Below, piece by piece: positions 52,229 to 61,829 of a DNA stretch of 64,000 bases. Both the position numbers and the translations under genes were made by a program. A model generated the notes under the pieces. That model was not told the origin of the DNA, did no database searches, and worked only from the letters and a program-made list of their open reading frames with translations. Numbering within the stretch: position 1 is the first letter of the stretch; every line of letters starts with the position of its first letter. Where the stretch lies: the NCBI GenBank assembly GCA_017395635.1, contig JAFQOE010000037.1, forward strand, positions 62,001-126,000. Reading direction: 5' to 3'. Source of the DNA: Lachnospiraceae bacterium. GTDB lineage: Bacteria > Bacillota > Clostridia > Lachnospirales > Lachnospiraceae.

Positions 52229-53305
52229 ATGGATAAAGAAACGATAGTGGATTCTAATACATCCAATACAGAACACAAGCGTCGTGTGCGTTATAAGGGT
52301 ACACATCCTAGAAAATTTAGTGAGAAATACAAAGAACACAATCCGGAGAAGTACGCAGATACGATAGAAAAAGTGATTCAGAAAGGAAGTACTCCGGCGG
52401 GAATGCACATTTCGATTATGGTACCGGAAATCTTGGAATTTTTACAGATACAGCCGGGTCAGCAGGGCTTAGACGCAACTTTAGGATATGGTGGACATAC
52501 CAGAAAAATGCTAGAGTGCCTGGATGGTAAAGGTCATATGTATGGCTTGGATGTAGACCCAATTGAATCAGAAAAGACAAAGGAAAGATTAGCAAAAGCA
52601 GGTTTTGGTGAAGATATTTTGACGGTTAAGCTTATGAATTTTGCAGATGTGGATAAGCTGTTGGAAGAAACAGATGGGTTTGATTTCATTTTGGCGGACC
52701 TTGGCGTATCCTCTATGCAAATTGACAATCCGGAAAGAGGTTTTTCATACAAGGTGGACGGTCCTTTGGATTTACGTTTGAATCCGGAAAAGGGAATTTC
52801 GGCAGCAGAGCGACTACAGAAGATTTCGAAAGATGAGTTGATTGGAATGTTAGAAGAAAATGCGGATGAGCCTTATGCAGAAGAGATTGCAGAGGTGATT
52901 GTGAATGAAACTCGCAAGGGGAATAAGATTGACACAACGAAAAAACTGGCTGAGTTAATTGAAAAGGCATTGGTGTATGTACCAAAGGATGAAAAGAAAG
53001 ATGCAGTAAAGAAATCCTGTGCAAGAACTTTTCAGGCACTTCGTATTGATGTGAACAATGAATTTGAGGTGTTGGATTCTTTCTTGGAAAAATTACCATC
53101 CATTCTAAAACCAGGGGGCAGAGTAGCGATTCTGACTTTTCATTCAGGGGAAGACAGATTGGTTAAAAAATCTTTCAAATGGCATAAACAGTTGGGGAAT
53201 TATAGTGAAATTGCAAGAGATGTGGTGCGTCCGTCCAAAGAAGAGTGTATTCGAAACAGTCGGGCTCATTCCACAAAAATGAGATGGGCTGTTAAGTCAA
53301 TGTAA
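52229..53305 (+). CDS. RsmH (MraW)-like rRNA methyltransferase paralogue outside the dcw cluster
   Basis: A 358-residue protein with the RsmH fold: SAM motif GLDATLGYGGHTRKML, acidic ribose loop YGLDVDP, FILADLGVSSMQIDNPERGFSY, and the helical insertion followed by RTFQALRIDVNNEFEVLDSFL and RVAILTFHSGEDRLVK. RsmH makes N4-methylcytidine in 16S rRNA. The usual motif is DATLGxGGHS, whereas here it is YGGHT, and there is an N-terminal basic extension (about 1-55). mraZ and ftsL-type neighbours are absent, so this looks like a paralogue or relocated copy. GGAG precedes ATG 52229. Confidence 0.85.
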   Translation: MDKETIVDSNTSNTEHKRRVRYKGTHPRKFSEKYKEHNPEKYADTIEKVIQKGSTPAGMHISIMVPEILEFLQIQPGQQGLDATLGYGGHTRKMLECLDGKGHMYGLDVDPIESEKTKERLAKAGFGEDILTVKLMNFADVDKLLEETDGFDFILADLGVSSMQIDNPERGFSYKVDGPLDLRLNPEKGISAAERLQKISKDELIGMLEENADEPYAEEIAEVIVNETRKGNKIDTTKKLAELIEKALVYVPKDEKKDAVKKSCARTFQALRIDVNNEFEVLDSFLEKLPSILKPGGRVAILTFHSGEDRLVKKSFKWHKQLGNYSEIARDVVRPSKEECIRNSRAHSTKMRWAVKSM

Positions 53306-53443
53306 TGCGCTAAAGTATTGTATGATTGTATAGAAAAAAAGACAAAAAACAGAGTTTATTTTGTGGAAAATGGGTTGAGAAATTGCCAAAAAATTATATA
53401 ATATAAGAAGATTGTATACAAAAAGAGAATGGAGGAATATATA

Positions 53444-54433
53444 ATGCATGGTTTTGGGCAGATGATTAATATTTTGAAGAAAAACCCTAAAACAATTGTG
53501 TTGACAGAGGGTACAGATGCAAGAGTGTTAGAAGCTTCTTCTCGATTGCTTGCCAGTAATTTCTTACATCCAATTTTGATTGGTAATCCGGAAGAAATTT
53601 ACGATGCGGCTGAAGAGTGTGGTTTTAATATTAGAGGATCGGAAATTATTAATCCGGCTACTTATGATAAGATGGATGAGATGGTGGAGCAGTTTTGTGA
53701 GATTCGTAAAGACAAAGGGGTTACACCTGAGCAGGCAAAAGAGTATTTGTTACAGAATAATTATTTTGGAACGATGTTGGTAAAGATGGGATATGCAGAT
53801 TCATTGCTTGGTGGAGCTACTTATTCTACTGCTGATACAGTAAGACCGGCATTACAGCTTATTAAAACGAAACCGGGTAATTCTATTGTATCTTCTTGTT
53901 TTATTTTGGTTCGTCCGTCAGCAACCGGTGGTAACGAAGTATTGGCAATGGGTGACTGTGGTATTATTATTAAACCAACAGAAGATGAGTTGGTTGAAAT
54001 TGCGGAAGAAACAATGCGTTGTGCCAGAATATTTGGTGTTGACCCAAGAGTAGCCTTCCTTAGTTATTCTACAGATGGATCCGGTAACGGTGAAGATGTG
54101 GATAGAATGCGTAATGCAGCTATGAAGACAAAGAGACGTAATCCGGACGTTCCGATTGGTGGCGAATTACAGTTTGATGCAGCAGTATCGCCTAAGGTAT
54201 CTAGGAAGAAATGTCCGGAATCAGAGATTGCCGGTGCAGCGAATACATTTATTTTCCCGGATATCAATGCAGGTAATATTGGTTATAAGATTGCACAGAG
54301 AATGGGTAATTTCGAAGCGTATGGTCCGATTCTTTTAGGTTTGAATTCGCCAATTAATGATTTGTCTCGTGGTTGTACTGCAGCAGAAGTATATTCTATG
54401 GCAATTATTACAGCAGCATTAGCGAATCAGTAA
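53444..54433 (+). CDS. pta: phosphate acetyltransferase
   Basis: A 329-residue short-form Pta. Visible patterns are KNPKTIVLTEGTDARVLEA, YADSLLGGATYSTADTVRPALQ, the phosphate/CoA loop region SSCFILV...GDCGIIIKPT, VAFLSYSTDGSG and the C-terminal NTFIFPDINAGNIGYKIAQRMG with GPILLGLNSPINDLSRG. It interconverts acetyl-CoA and acetyl phosphate in acetate formation. ATG 53444 follows GGAGG at 8 bp; the ATG at 53429 overlaps that site. No acetate kinase gene is adjacent, which is unusual. A strong hairpin follows. Confidence 0.93.
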   Translation: MHGFGQMINILKKNPKTIVLTEGTDARVLEASSRLLASNFLHPILIGNPEEIYDAAEECGFNIRGSEIINPATYDKMDEMVEQFCEIRKDKGVTPEQAKEYLLQNNYFGTMLVKMGYADSLLGGATYSTADTVRPALQLIKTKPGNSIVSSCFILVRPSATGGNEVLAMGDCGIIIKPTEDELVEIAEETMRCARIFGVDPRVAFLSYSTDGSGNGEDVDRMRNAAMKTKRRNPDVPIGGELQFDAAVSPKVSRKKCPESEIAGAANTFIFPDINAGNIGYKIAQRMGNFEAYGPILLGLNSPINDLSRGCTAAEVYSMAIITAALANQ

Positions 54434-54455
54434 TAATACATAAGGGTAGAAGATG

Positions 54456-54485
54456 ACAAAAGCCAGACGATGTCTGGCTTTTGTA
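54456..54485. terminator. bidirectional terminator after pta
   Basis: ACAAAAGCCAGA (54456-54467) pairs perfectly with TCTGGCTTTTGT (54473-54484). It lies between convergent pta and the DtxR-like gene. Confidence 0.88.
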
Positions 54486-54517
54486 TATGAATGAAATCTG
54501 TGATTGTGGAATGGTTG

Positions 54518-54892
54518 TTATGATTGGTTGATTGTTGATATGAAATTCTTGATTGCTTCAAAGCTTTCTTTGCTCATTGCGTGTTCCATTTTGCATGCAT
54601 CCTCGGAAGCAATCTTTTCATTTACTCCAAGACTTGTTAACCATGTGCGGAATACTTCATGGCGTTCATATATCATTTCAGCAATTTCACGTCCGGTTTG
54701 CGTAAGTGAGATATATCCTGCATCCGATACGGTGATATGTTCTTTTTCGCGCAAATTCTTCATTGCAATACTAACACTGGATTTCTTATATCCTAACTCG
54801 GTAGCTACGTCAACAGAACGTACGACAGGTAATGTTTTACTCAAAATTAATATAGTTTCTAAATAATTTTCGGCTGATTCATTCGTACTCAT
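54518..54892 (-). CDS. DtxR/MntR-family metal-dependent repressor
   Basis: A 124-residue protein. The N-terminal winged helix (ENYLETILILSKTLPVVRSVDVATELGYKKSSVSIAMKNLREKEHI) and the dimerisation helices with metal-ligand-type residues (GREIAEMIYERHEVFRTWLTSLGV...DACKMEHAMS) are typical of MntR and small DtxR proteins. The SH3-like third domain of long DtxR is missing, as in MntR. It likely represses a transporter when Mn2+ or Fe2+ is high. On the minus strand its leader is the divergent region shared with the ABC exporter operon, a plausible target. Confidence 0.9.
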   Translation of the reverse strand: MSTNESAENYLETILILSKTLPVVRSVDVATELGYKKSSVSIAMKNLREKEHITVSDAGYISLTQTGREIAEMIYERHEVFRTWLTSLGVNEKIASEDACKMEHAMSKESFEAIKNFISTINQS

Positions 54893-55243
54893 AATTTCCT
54901 CCTAAATATATGTAAATCTATAAAGATATGTTGGCATTACATGAATGATTAGTTGATTGTAACACATTTGTATGAAAATTCAAAGAAAGAAAAAATAACG
55001 GATGAAAGATATGGTATTCTATTGACATAACGAATGAATTTTTTGCATTTATGTAAATATGTGACGTATATGTGAAACTCTTGCAAACTACTTGCATTTG
55101 AATAAGGATAGAGCTAGAATGTTCGTTGCCGAATAGTTTGGATTGTAATGCTTATGGTACTTGTTAAACTTGCACAAGACAATGACAGTTTTTGAGAGTT
55201 TCGCAATAGCCTAAGAAAATCTTAAAATAAAAGGAGTGACAGT
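54893..55243. other. divergent intergenic region with deleted foldback element
   Basis: This 351-bp region lies between the divergent repressor and ABC exporter genes. It contains the internally deleted foldback copy (55125-55213) and a possible -35 box TTGACA (55022-55027) without a convincing -10 box at normal spacing. I could not identify a clear MntR-type operator. Confidence 0.5.
55125..55213 (+). mobile_element. internally deleted foldback element, copy 3
   Basis: About 89 bp. The left part matches copy 1 around GATTGTAATGCTT, then jumps directly to the right part TATGGTACTTGTTAAACTTG, through to the right end AGAGTTTCGCAATAGCCTA. The join falls at TGCTT, which occurs on both sides of the missing segment in copy 1 (ATGCTTGCGC and CTGCTTATGG), so deletion between short direct repeats explains it. 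The left terminal repeat is poorly preserved. It ends 30 bp before the ABC exporter start codon. Confidence 0.7.
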
Positions 55244-56992
55244 ATGTTAAAAACATTAGGAAAACAGTTATACGGATTTCGAAAAGATTCTGTATTGACG
55301 CCATGCTTTATGATATTGGAAGTTGCAATGGAAATGATTATCCCATTGATGATGGCTTCTATTATTGATAATGGTGTAGAGGTTGGAAATATTAACCACA
55401 TTTATAAGATGGGAATTTTCATGGTGATTGCTGCAGCGATTGGTTTGTTTGCAGGACTTATGGGTGGTAAACATGGAGCTAGGGCCTCAGCCGGTTTGGC
55501 AAGAAATTTGCGTCGTTCTATGTATGAAAACATTCAGACCTTTTCTTTTGCTAATATCGATAAATTTTCAACGGCTGGTCTGGTTACCCGTATGACTACT
55601 GATGTGACAAATATTCAGAATGCATATCAGATGATTCTTCGTATGTGTATTCGTTCGTTGATCAGTTTTGTGTGTGCTATGTGTATGGCATTTTTGATTA
55701 GTCCTAAGCTTGCAAGTGTATATCTTGTTGCAGTGTTAGTGTTGGGCACCGTGTTAGGGATTTTGGTTCCGAGAGCGATGAAATATTTTAATAATGTATT
55801 TCCGAAATATGATGACTTAAATGAGAGTGTACAGGAAAATGTATCTGCTATTCGTGTGGTAAAAGCATTTGTTCGTGAGGATTACGAAAGAGAACGTTTT
55901 TCAAAAGCGAGTAACGCGTTGTATGGAATGTTTGTAAAGGCTGAATCCATTGTAGCATTGAATGGTCCACTTATGCAGATTACAATTTATTCTTGTATTT
56001 TGTTAATTTCATGGATTGGTGCTAAGATGGTGGTACATTCAGAACTTGCTACGGGAGAGCTTATGAGTTTGTTTGCTTATTGTATGAACATTTTGATGAG
56101 CTTAATGATACTATCGGTAATGTTTGTTATGATTACATTGAGTCTTGCAAGTGCAAAACGTATTGCGGAAGTATTGAATGAAAAGAGTAGTCTAACAAAT
56201 CCGGATAATCCGGTGATGGAAGTTTTGGATGGTAGTATCACATTTGAACATGTGAATTTTAACTATCATGAAGCAACGAAGGATTGGGTGTTGAACGATA
56301 TTAATTTGGAGATTTCTTCTGGTGAAACCATCGGTATTATTGGAGGAACAGGAAGTTCTAAGACTACTTTTGCAAATATGATTAGCAGAATTTATGACGT
56401 ATCAGAAGGTAGTGTTAAGGTTGGTGGTAGAGATGTTCGCGAATATGACTTGGAAACACTTCGTAATCAGGTAGCGGTTGTTTTGCAGAAGAATGTGTTA
56501 TTTTCGGGAACTATATTAGACAACCTTCGTTGGGGTGATATGAATGCAACTGAGGAAGAATGTATTCGAGCTTGTAAACTTGCTTGTGCAGATGACTTTA
56601 TTCAGAGTTTTCCGGATGGATATAACACCTACATTGAACAAGGTGGTACGAATGTATCCGGTGGTCAGAAACAACGTATTTGTATTGCAAGGGCATTGCT
56701 TAAGAAACCTAAGATTTTGATATTGGATGATTCTACCAGTGCGGTAGATACTGCAACGGATGCGAGAATTTGTAAAGCATTCCGTGAGGAGATTCCGGAT
56801 ACTACCAAGATTATTATTGCACAGAGAATTGCCAGTGTGGAACATGCTGATCGAATTATTGTTATGGAAGACGGCGCTATCAATGGTTTTGGTACACATG
56901 AGGAATTGCTTGCCAACAATGAGATATATCAGGATATTTATGAATCTCAGACTGGTGGATGTGGTGATTTTGATGAAGGAGGTGACAAGTAA
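55244..56992 (+). CDS. heterodimeric ABC exporter subunit 1 (permease-ATPase)
   Basis: A 582-residue half-transporter. About six helices in the N-terminal 310 residues form the exporter-type membrane domain, followed by an ABC domain. Walker A reads GGTGSSKTT (Ser for the usual second Gly), signature VSGGQKQRICIARAL, Walker B ILILDDSTSAVD. The Asp in place of the catalytic Glu after Walker B marks a degenerate site, as in heterodimeric exporters such as TM287/288. The stop overlaps the start of subunit 2 by one base. GGAGTGA precedes ATG 55244. Substrate is unknown. Confidence 0.92.
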   Translation: MLKTLGKQLYGFRKDSVLTPCFMILEVAMEMIIPLMMASIIDNGVEVGNINHIYKMGIFMVIAAAIGLFAGLMGGKHGARASAGLARNLRRSMYENIQTFSFANIDKFSTAGLVTRMTTDVTNIQNAYQMILRMCIRSLISFVCAMCMAFLISPKLASVYLVAVLVLGTVLGILVPRAMKYFNNVFPKYDDLNESVQENVSAIRVVKAFVREDYERERFSKASNALYGMFVKAESIVALNGPLMQITIYSCILLISWIGAKMVVHSELATGELMSLFAYCMNILMSLMILSVMFVMITLSLASAKRIAEVLNEKSSLTNPDNPVMEVLDGSITFEHVNFNYHEATKDWVLNDINLEISSGETIGIIGGTGSSKTTFANMISRIYDVSEGSVKVGGRDVREYDLETLRNQVAVVLQKNVLFSGTILDNLRWGDMNATEEECIRACKLACADDFIQSFPDGYNTYIEQGGTNVSGGQKQRICIARALLKKPKILILDDSTSAVDTATDARICKAFREEIPDTTKIIIAQRIASVEHADRIIVMEDGAINGFGTHEELLANNEIYQDIYESQTGGCGDFDEGGDK

Positions 56993-58932
56993 TGGGGCAT
57001 GACAATAATAGTGCAAGCCAAGTGAAAACGGTGAAAGGACCGGGCGGAAGGGTGCCTAGAGGACAGAAACCTATGGTGGATAACCCGGGTAAGATTTTAA
57101 AGAGGTTGTTTGGCTATGTGATGAAGTATTACAAGTTCCATGTGGTTGTTGTTATTATTTGTATATTCTTAAGTGTAATTTGCAATGCACAGGGAACGAT
57201 GTTCATGCAAACATTGATTGACGGTTATATTGCACCTTTATTAGGTTCAAAGAATCCGGATTTTTCAGGACTTGCCGGTGCAATTGGTAAAGTTGCAGGA
57301 TTTTATTTGTTAGGTGTAACGGCGACCTATATTCATAGTCGTTTGATGGTGAATGTAACACAGGGAACTCTTAGAAATATTCGTAATGAGATGTTTGTAC
57401 ATATGGAAGGGTTGCCGATTAAGTATTTTGATACGCATGCACATGGGGATATTATGTCGTTGTATACGAATGATATTGATACTTTGAGACAGGTGATTTC
57501 TCAAAGTGCACCTCAACTTCTGAATAGTGCCATTACAATCGTGACAGTATTGATTTGTATGATTCGGTTAAGTATTCCACTTACTGTTACTACTTTGCTT
57601 ATGGTTGGCGTAATGATGATGGTTACTGCCAAGGTTGCCGGTAAATCCGGAAAATACTTTGTGCAGCAACAAAAGGATATCGGTACTGTGAATGGATATA
57701 TCGAAGAAATGATGTCCGGACAGAAGGTTGTAAAGGTATTTTGTCATGAAGAACAGTGTAAGAGTGACTTTAATAAGTTAAATGACCAACTGTTTGATAG
57801 TGCATATAAGGCCAATAAGTTTGCCAATATGTTAGGACCGATTAATGCACAGCTTGGTAACATGAGTTATGTAGTATGTGTTATTGTGGGTAGTTTGTTG
57901 GCAATCAATGGAATTGGCAGCTTGACTCTAGGAACGCTTGCAAGTTTCTTGACATTTAATAAGAGCTTTAACATGCCAATTAACCAGATTAGTATGCAGT
58001 TTAATTCAATTATTATGGCGCTTGCAGGAGCAGACCGTGTCTTCAAATTGTTGGATGAAGAAAAAGAAACAGATAATGGTTATGTGAAGCTTGTAGTTGT
58101 AGAAGAGAAAGATGGCGTAATTACGGAAAGTGATAAGAAATATACCGGAAAATGGGCTTGGAAGCATGAACATCAGGCGGATGGTACAGTAACCTATGAG
58201 CCTTTGCAAGGTGGTGTAGTCTTTGATAAGGTAGACTTTGGTTATACGGACGAGAAGATGGTATTGCATGATATTGAACTGTATGCGAAACCGGGACAGA
58301 AGATTGCGTTTGTTGGTTCTACCGGTGCAGGTAAAACAACAATTACCAATTTGATTAACCGTTTCTATGATATTCAGGATGGTAAAATTCGATATGATGG
58401 AATTAATGTTAATAAGATTAAGAAATCTGATTTACGTCAATCGCTTGGAATAGTATTGCAGGATACACATTTGTTTACCGCAACGGTAAGAGAAAATATT
58501 CGTTATGGTAATCTGGATGCAACAGATGCGGAAGTAGAAGCAGCAGCAAAATTGGCTAATGCAGATACATTTATCAAGCATTTACCACAGGGGTATGATA
58601 CAGTACTTACAGGTGATGGTGCGAATTTGAGTCAGGGACAGAGACAGTTGCTTGCTATTGCAAGAGCAACCATAGCAAACCCTCCCGTTTTGATTTTGGA
58701 TGAGGCGACATCTTCTATTGATACCCGTACAGAACGTCTTGTGCAGGACGGTATGGATAAGTTGATGAAGGGAAGAACCACATTTGTGATTGCCCATAGA
58801 TTGTCAACGGTACGTAACAGTGACTGTATTGTGGTGCTTGAGCAGGGGCATATTATTGAAAAGGGAACACATGATGAACTGATAGAGCAGAAGGGTAAGT
58901 ATTATCAGTTGTATACAGGAAAAACTGCGTAG
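56992..58932 (+). CDS. heterodimeric ABC exporter subunit 2 (permease-ATPase)
   Basis: A 646-residue half-transporter with a basic Pro/Gly-rich N-terminal extension (about 1-35), six membrane helices and an ABC domain. It has canonical Walker A GSTGAGKTT, signature LSQGQRQLLAIARA and Walker B VLILDEATSSID, so it supplies the active ATP site. About 45 extra residues (LVVVEEKDGVITESDKKYTGKWAWKHEHQADGT-type) are inserted before the ABC domain, common in this branch. It pairs with the upstream subunit with a one-base overlap. A hairpin at 58957-58982 follows. Confidence 0.92.
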   Translation: MGHDNNSASQVKTVKGPGGRVPRGQKPMVDNPGKILKRLFGYVMKYYKFHVVVVIICIFLSVICNAQGTMFMQTLIDGYIAPLLGSKNPDFSGLAGAIGKVAGFYLLGVTATYIHSRLMVNVTQGTLRNIRNEMFVHMEGLPIKYFDTHAHGDIMSLYTNDIDTLRQVISQSAPQLLNSAITIVTVLICMIRLSIPLTVTTLLMVGVMMMVTAKVAGKSGKYFVQQQKDIGTVNGYIEEMMSGQKVVKVFCHEEQCKSDFNKLNDQLFDSAYKANKFANMLGPINAQLGNMSYVVCVIVGSLLAINGIGSLTLGTLASFLTFNKSFNMPINQISMQFNSIIMALAGADRVFKLLDEEKETDNGYVKLVVVEEKDGVITESDKKYTGKWAWKHEHQADGTVTYEPLQGGVVFDKVDFGYTDEKMVLHDIELYAKPGQKIAFVGSTGAGKTTITNLINRFYDIQDGKIRYDGINVNKIKKSDLRQSLGIVLQDTHLFTATVRENIRYGNLDATDAEVEAAAKLANADTFIKHLPQGYDTVLTGDGANLSQGQRQLLAIARATIANPPVLILDEATSSIDTRTERLVQDGMDKLMKGRTTFVIAHRLSTVRNSDCIVVLEQGHIIEKGTHDELIEQKGKYYQLYTGKTA

Positions 58933-58956
58933 AGTTTATATGTCATTATGTTTGTA

Positions 58957-58990
58957 AGAGCCACTTGAAAACAAGTGGCTCTAGTTGTAT
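58957..58990 (+). terminator. terminator of the ABC exporter operon
   Basis: AGAGCCACTTG, loop AAAA, CAAGTGGCTCT (58957-58982): perfect eleven-pair stem. The following AGTTGTATTATG is a weak U-tract. Confidence 0.75.
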
Positions 58991-59057
58991 TATGATATAA
59001 GTTTTAGTGGTTAGAAAAGTAAAGGATATGTAAAATGAGATTGGAGAGAATTATTAT

Positions 59058-61823
59058 ATGAAAGTGATAAACAAAAAACGTAGTATAGTTACGAATAAGC
59101 CACTGATATTGTATACAGCATTATTTTGGGTTGTTGCGCTTGTTCTTCATTGTGTATTTGAATTTAATGGAATGTCTTATGTGCAAAAAACGGATGGATA
59201 TGCACAACATCTTCCTGTTCTTGCCTATATAGGAAATTATATTCGTGATTATATTCAACAGGTTATCAGTGGAAAGGGAATAATTCCACCAATGTTTGAT
59301 ACCAGTCTTCTTCAGGGGATGGATGTGGTTGGAACTTTGCATTACTATGGATTATTTGAACCATTGAATTGGATTTCAGCTATAGTTTCAACGGAATATG
59401 TGGAAAAGTTGTATGGTATTTTACTTTATGTGAGGCTTTATTTTACGGGTTTCAATTTTATTATATATGTAATGTATCTTAGAAAAAAGGTTGTTGTTTC
59501 CTCCTGGGTTTTTATGCTTGGAGGATTGATGTATGCATTTTGTGGGTATTGTATGTTTGTGGGATTTCGACATCCTTTTTTTACAACTGCTGCAGTTATG
59601 TTACCCTTGATTTTATATGGCGTAGAAAAATGTATTCAGGAAAATAAGGTATCAGTATTTCTTTGGAGTATTGCAGTATCTTGTATGATGAATTTTTATT
59701 TTGCTTATATTAATACAGCGCTTATGGCATTCTATGTTTTGGGACGTTTGTGTTGCGGTAAAGTAATCTCGTGGAAAGAGCGAATGAAATCTGTTATGAG
59801 GTTGATTGGTGCATATGTTTTGGCAGTTGGCATTTCGGCGTTTTCATTTATTCCGGCTGTTATGGTTTTCTTATCGAATTCAAGAGGTGCAGAAGCTGAA
59901 AATGATATTCGTAGTTTGATTGTATATCCGATAGAATATTATGCCAAAGTTTTATATTGTTATATTACCCCTTCAGGTGCAATCGGTTATTGGACTTGTC
60001 TGGGATTTGCTGTGATTGTAGTGCCATGTGTTGTGCTGATGTGGTGTCGTGTGATTCATAAAGAAAAAAGGGAACAACAAATTGTACAGGTGTTTATCGG
60101 TTTTATTGTATCTACGATTATGGTGTTGTTACCTGTTTTTGGTAAGGTTTTAAATGGTTTTGCATATATATCGAATCGTTGGACATATGGATATGCGTTG
60201 ATGGTTGGCTTAGTAGTAGTCTATATGTTTCCGGAAGTGATTTCAGCCAGTAAGAAAGAGAAAATATGTATGGTGTCAGGTTGTTTGGCATCTGCAATAT
60301 ATATTTCGATTATACAATATTATTTGAATCATACTTTTAATATGCTTGATTATATAGCAACGATGATGATAATTGTTATAACAGCGGTGTTAATATACTT
60401 GGTTAATTCGAATATAACAAAAAAAGGTTCAATCATTAGAGGAATGATTGTTGTGACTATATTGTTAAATTTGATAATGAATATATATTTTGTTTTTGCA
60501 CCTGAATATGGCGGATATGTAAAGGAATTTCTTAAGAATGGGACTGCAGTGGCCTATATTGAAAACCTTGGGACATCTTCCTGTGAGGAAATAGAAGAAG
60601 AAAGTTTTTATAGAGTAGACGGACATTGTAATATAGCTAATTCTGCATTGATGTTTGACTATAATAGTACAGGTGGTTATTATAGTGTTATTTCAGAAGA
60701 TTTTTTGTCGTATTATCAGGACTTGGGTATTAGTGGTTTAGATCGCGCCTCTGTATTACAAGGATTTGACAGAAATCAAATATTGAATAGTTTGTCTAAT
60801 ACAAAATATATACAAACCAAACAAAAAAGAGAGGGAAAGCATCTTTACGGTTATCGATATGTAACTTCATCTGTTAATCAAAAAGGGAAAAAATATCATT
60901 TGTATGAAAATGAAAATTATATTCCTTTTGGGTATGTATATAATCAGAGTGTAGATACAGAGAAATTTTATCAATATAGCAAATTGGAGAGACAATTGTT
61001 ATTAACAGAAGCCGTTGTGTTAGATGAAGCGCCAGAAAATTTACAAGTGGATGACTCAGCTTTAACATTGGTAAATAAGAAAGTATATAGCAATGTTTCT
61101 ATCGATGGTGGTAAGGCTACGGTTGCTGATGAGATAAAGAAGGAGTTGCATATTAAAAAGAAGAAAAATTCTACTATTCTTAAGTTTAACAGTGAACCGG
61201 AATCATTGGTGTTTTTAGTCATTAATGGATTAAAAGGAATGGAAAATGAGCAATACAATTACAACCGTTCTTTTGCACATGTAAAGGTAGATAAGGTTAA
61301 GCACAAGTTTTTTATTGGTTCACCAGAGGATGTGGCATACATAGAGAAAGATTCAGTTGTAGTACCTTTAGGTTATTTTGAGGATGCATTGACAAAGTGT
61401 AGTTTGCATTTTGTAAGAAAGGGTATATACAGCTATGAGTCCATAAAAATTGTTAGTGTTCCGATAGATGTATATACAGAGAAGATTTCGAATCTTAAAA
61501 CATGTGCATTACAAAATGCTGAAATTAGTAATAATACAATTAGTGGAAATGTTTCTATGAAAACACAAGGAGTAATGTTATTTTCTGTTCCGTATAGTAA
61601 TGGATGGAAGGCTTATGTAGATGGTAAAGAAGTACAGATACAGAAGGCGAATCTTACATACATGGGACTTGTGTTGGAAGAAGGAGAACATGAGATTAAA
61701 TTAAAATACTGTACTCCAGGAATGGTGCCCGGTATTATAATTAGTATTTTTTCTTTTATGATAAGCATGTTTTGGACTGTAAGAAAAGGTAAACATAGTG
61801 TTGAGTGCGAAGGTGAGAGGTGA
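59058..61823 (+). CDS. YfhO-like large membrane protein
   Basis: A 921-residue protein with about 12-14 helices in the first 470 residues and a C-terminal helix near 895-912. The N-terminus (KTDGYAQHLPVLAYIGNYIRDYI...) and GLFEPLNWISAIV resemble the first loop of bacterial YfhO proteins, GT-C-type enzymes or accessory proteins in glycosylation of envelope polymers. The large extracellular C-terminal part (about 480-890) ends with a beta domain (VPYSNGWKAYVDGKEVQIQKANLTYMGLVLEEGEHEIKLKY) typical of the family. GGAGAGA precedes ATG 59058. The DUF3137 gene begins 6 bp later. The sugar donor and acceptor are unknown. Confidence 0.85.
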   Translation: MKVINKKRSIVTNKPLILYTALFWVVALVLHCVFEFNGMSYVQKTDGYAQHLPVLAYIGNYIRDYIQQVISGKGIIPPMFDTSLLQGMDVVGTLHYYGLFEPLNWISAIVSTEYVEKLYGILLYVRLYFTGFNFIIYVMYLRKKVVVSSWVFMLGGLMYAFCGYCMFVGFRHPFFTTAAVMLPLILYGVEKCIQENKVSVFLWSIAVSCMMNFYFAYINTALMAFYVLGRLCCGKVISWKERMKSVMRLIGAYVLAVGISAFSFIPAVMVFLSNSRGAEAENDIRSLIVYPIEYYAKVLYCYITPSGAIGYWTCLGFAVIVVPCVVLMWCRVIHKEKREQQIVQVFIGFIVSTIMVLLPVFGKVLNGFAYISNRWTYGYALMVGLVVVYMFPEVISASKKEKICMVSGCLASAIYISIIQYYLNHTFNMLDYIATMMIIVITAVLIYLVNSNITKKGSIIRGMIVVTILLNLIMNIYFVFAPEYGGYVKEFLKNGTAVAYIENLGTSSCEEIEEESFYRVDGHCNIANSALMFDYNSTGGYYSVISEDFLSYYQDLGISGLDRASVLQGFDRNQILNSLSNTKYIQTKQKREGKHLYGYRYVTSSVNQKGKKYHLYENENYIPFGYVYNQSVDTEKFYQYSKLERQLLLTEAVVLDEAPENLQVDDSALTLVNKKVYSNVSIDGGKATVADEIKKELHIKKKKNSTILKFNSEPESLVFLVINGLKGMENEQYNYNRSFAHVKVDKVKHKFFIGSPEDVAYIEKDSVVVPLGYFEDALTKCSLHFVRKGIYSYESIKIVSVPIDVYTEKISNLKTCALQNAEISNNTISGNVSMKTQGVMLFSVPYSNGWKAYVDGKEVQIQKANLTYMGLVLEEGEHEIKLKYCTPGMVPGIIISIFSFMISMFWTVRKGKHSVECEGER

Positions 61824-61829
61824 AGCGTT

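Noticed and set aside
56338-56371. Ser in place of Gly in Walker A of ABC subunit 1 as a sequencing error or inactivation
   Set aside because: GGTGSSKT is common in this exporter subfamily as I recall it, and the frame is intact. The Asp after Walker B independently marks the expected degenerate site.
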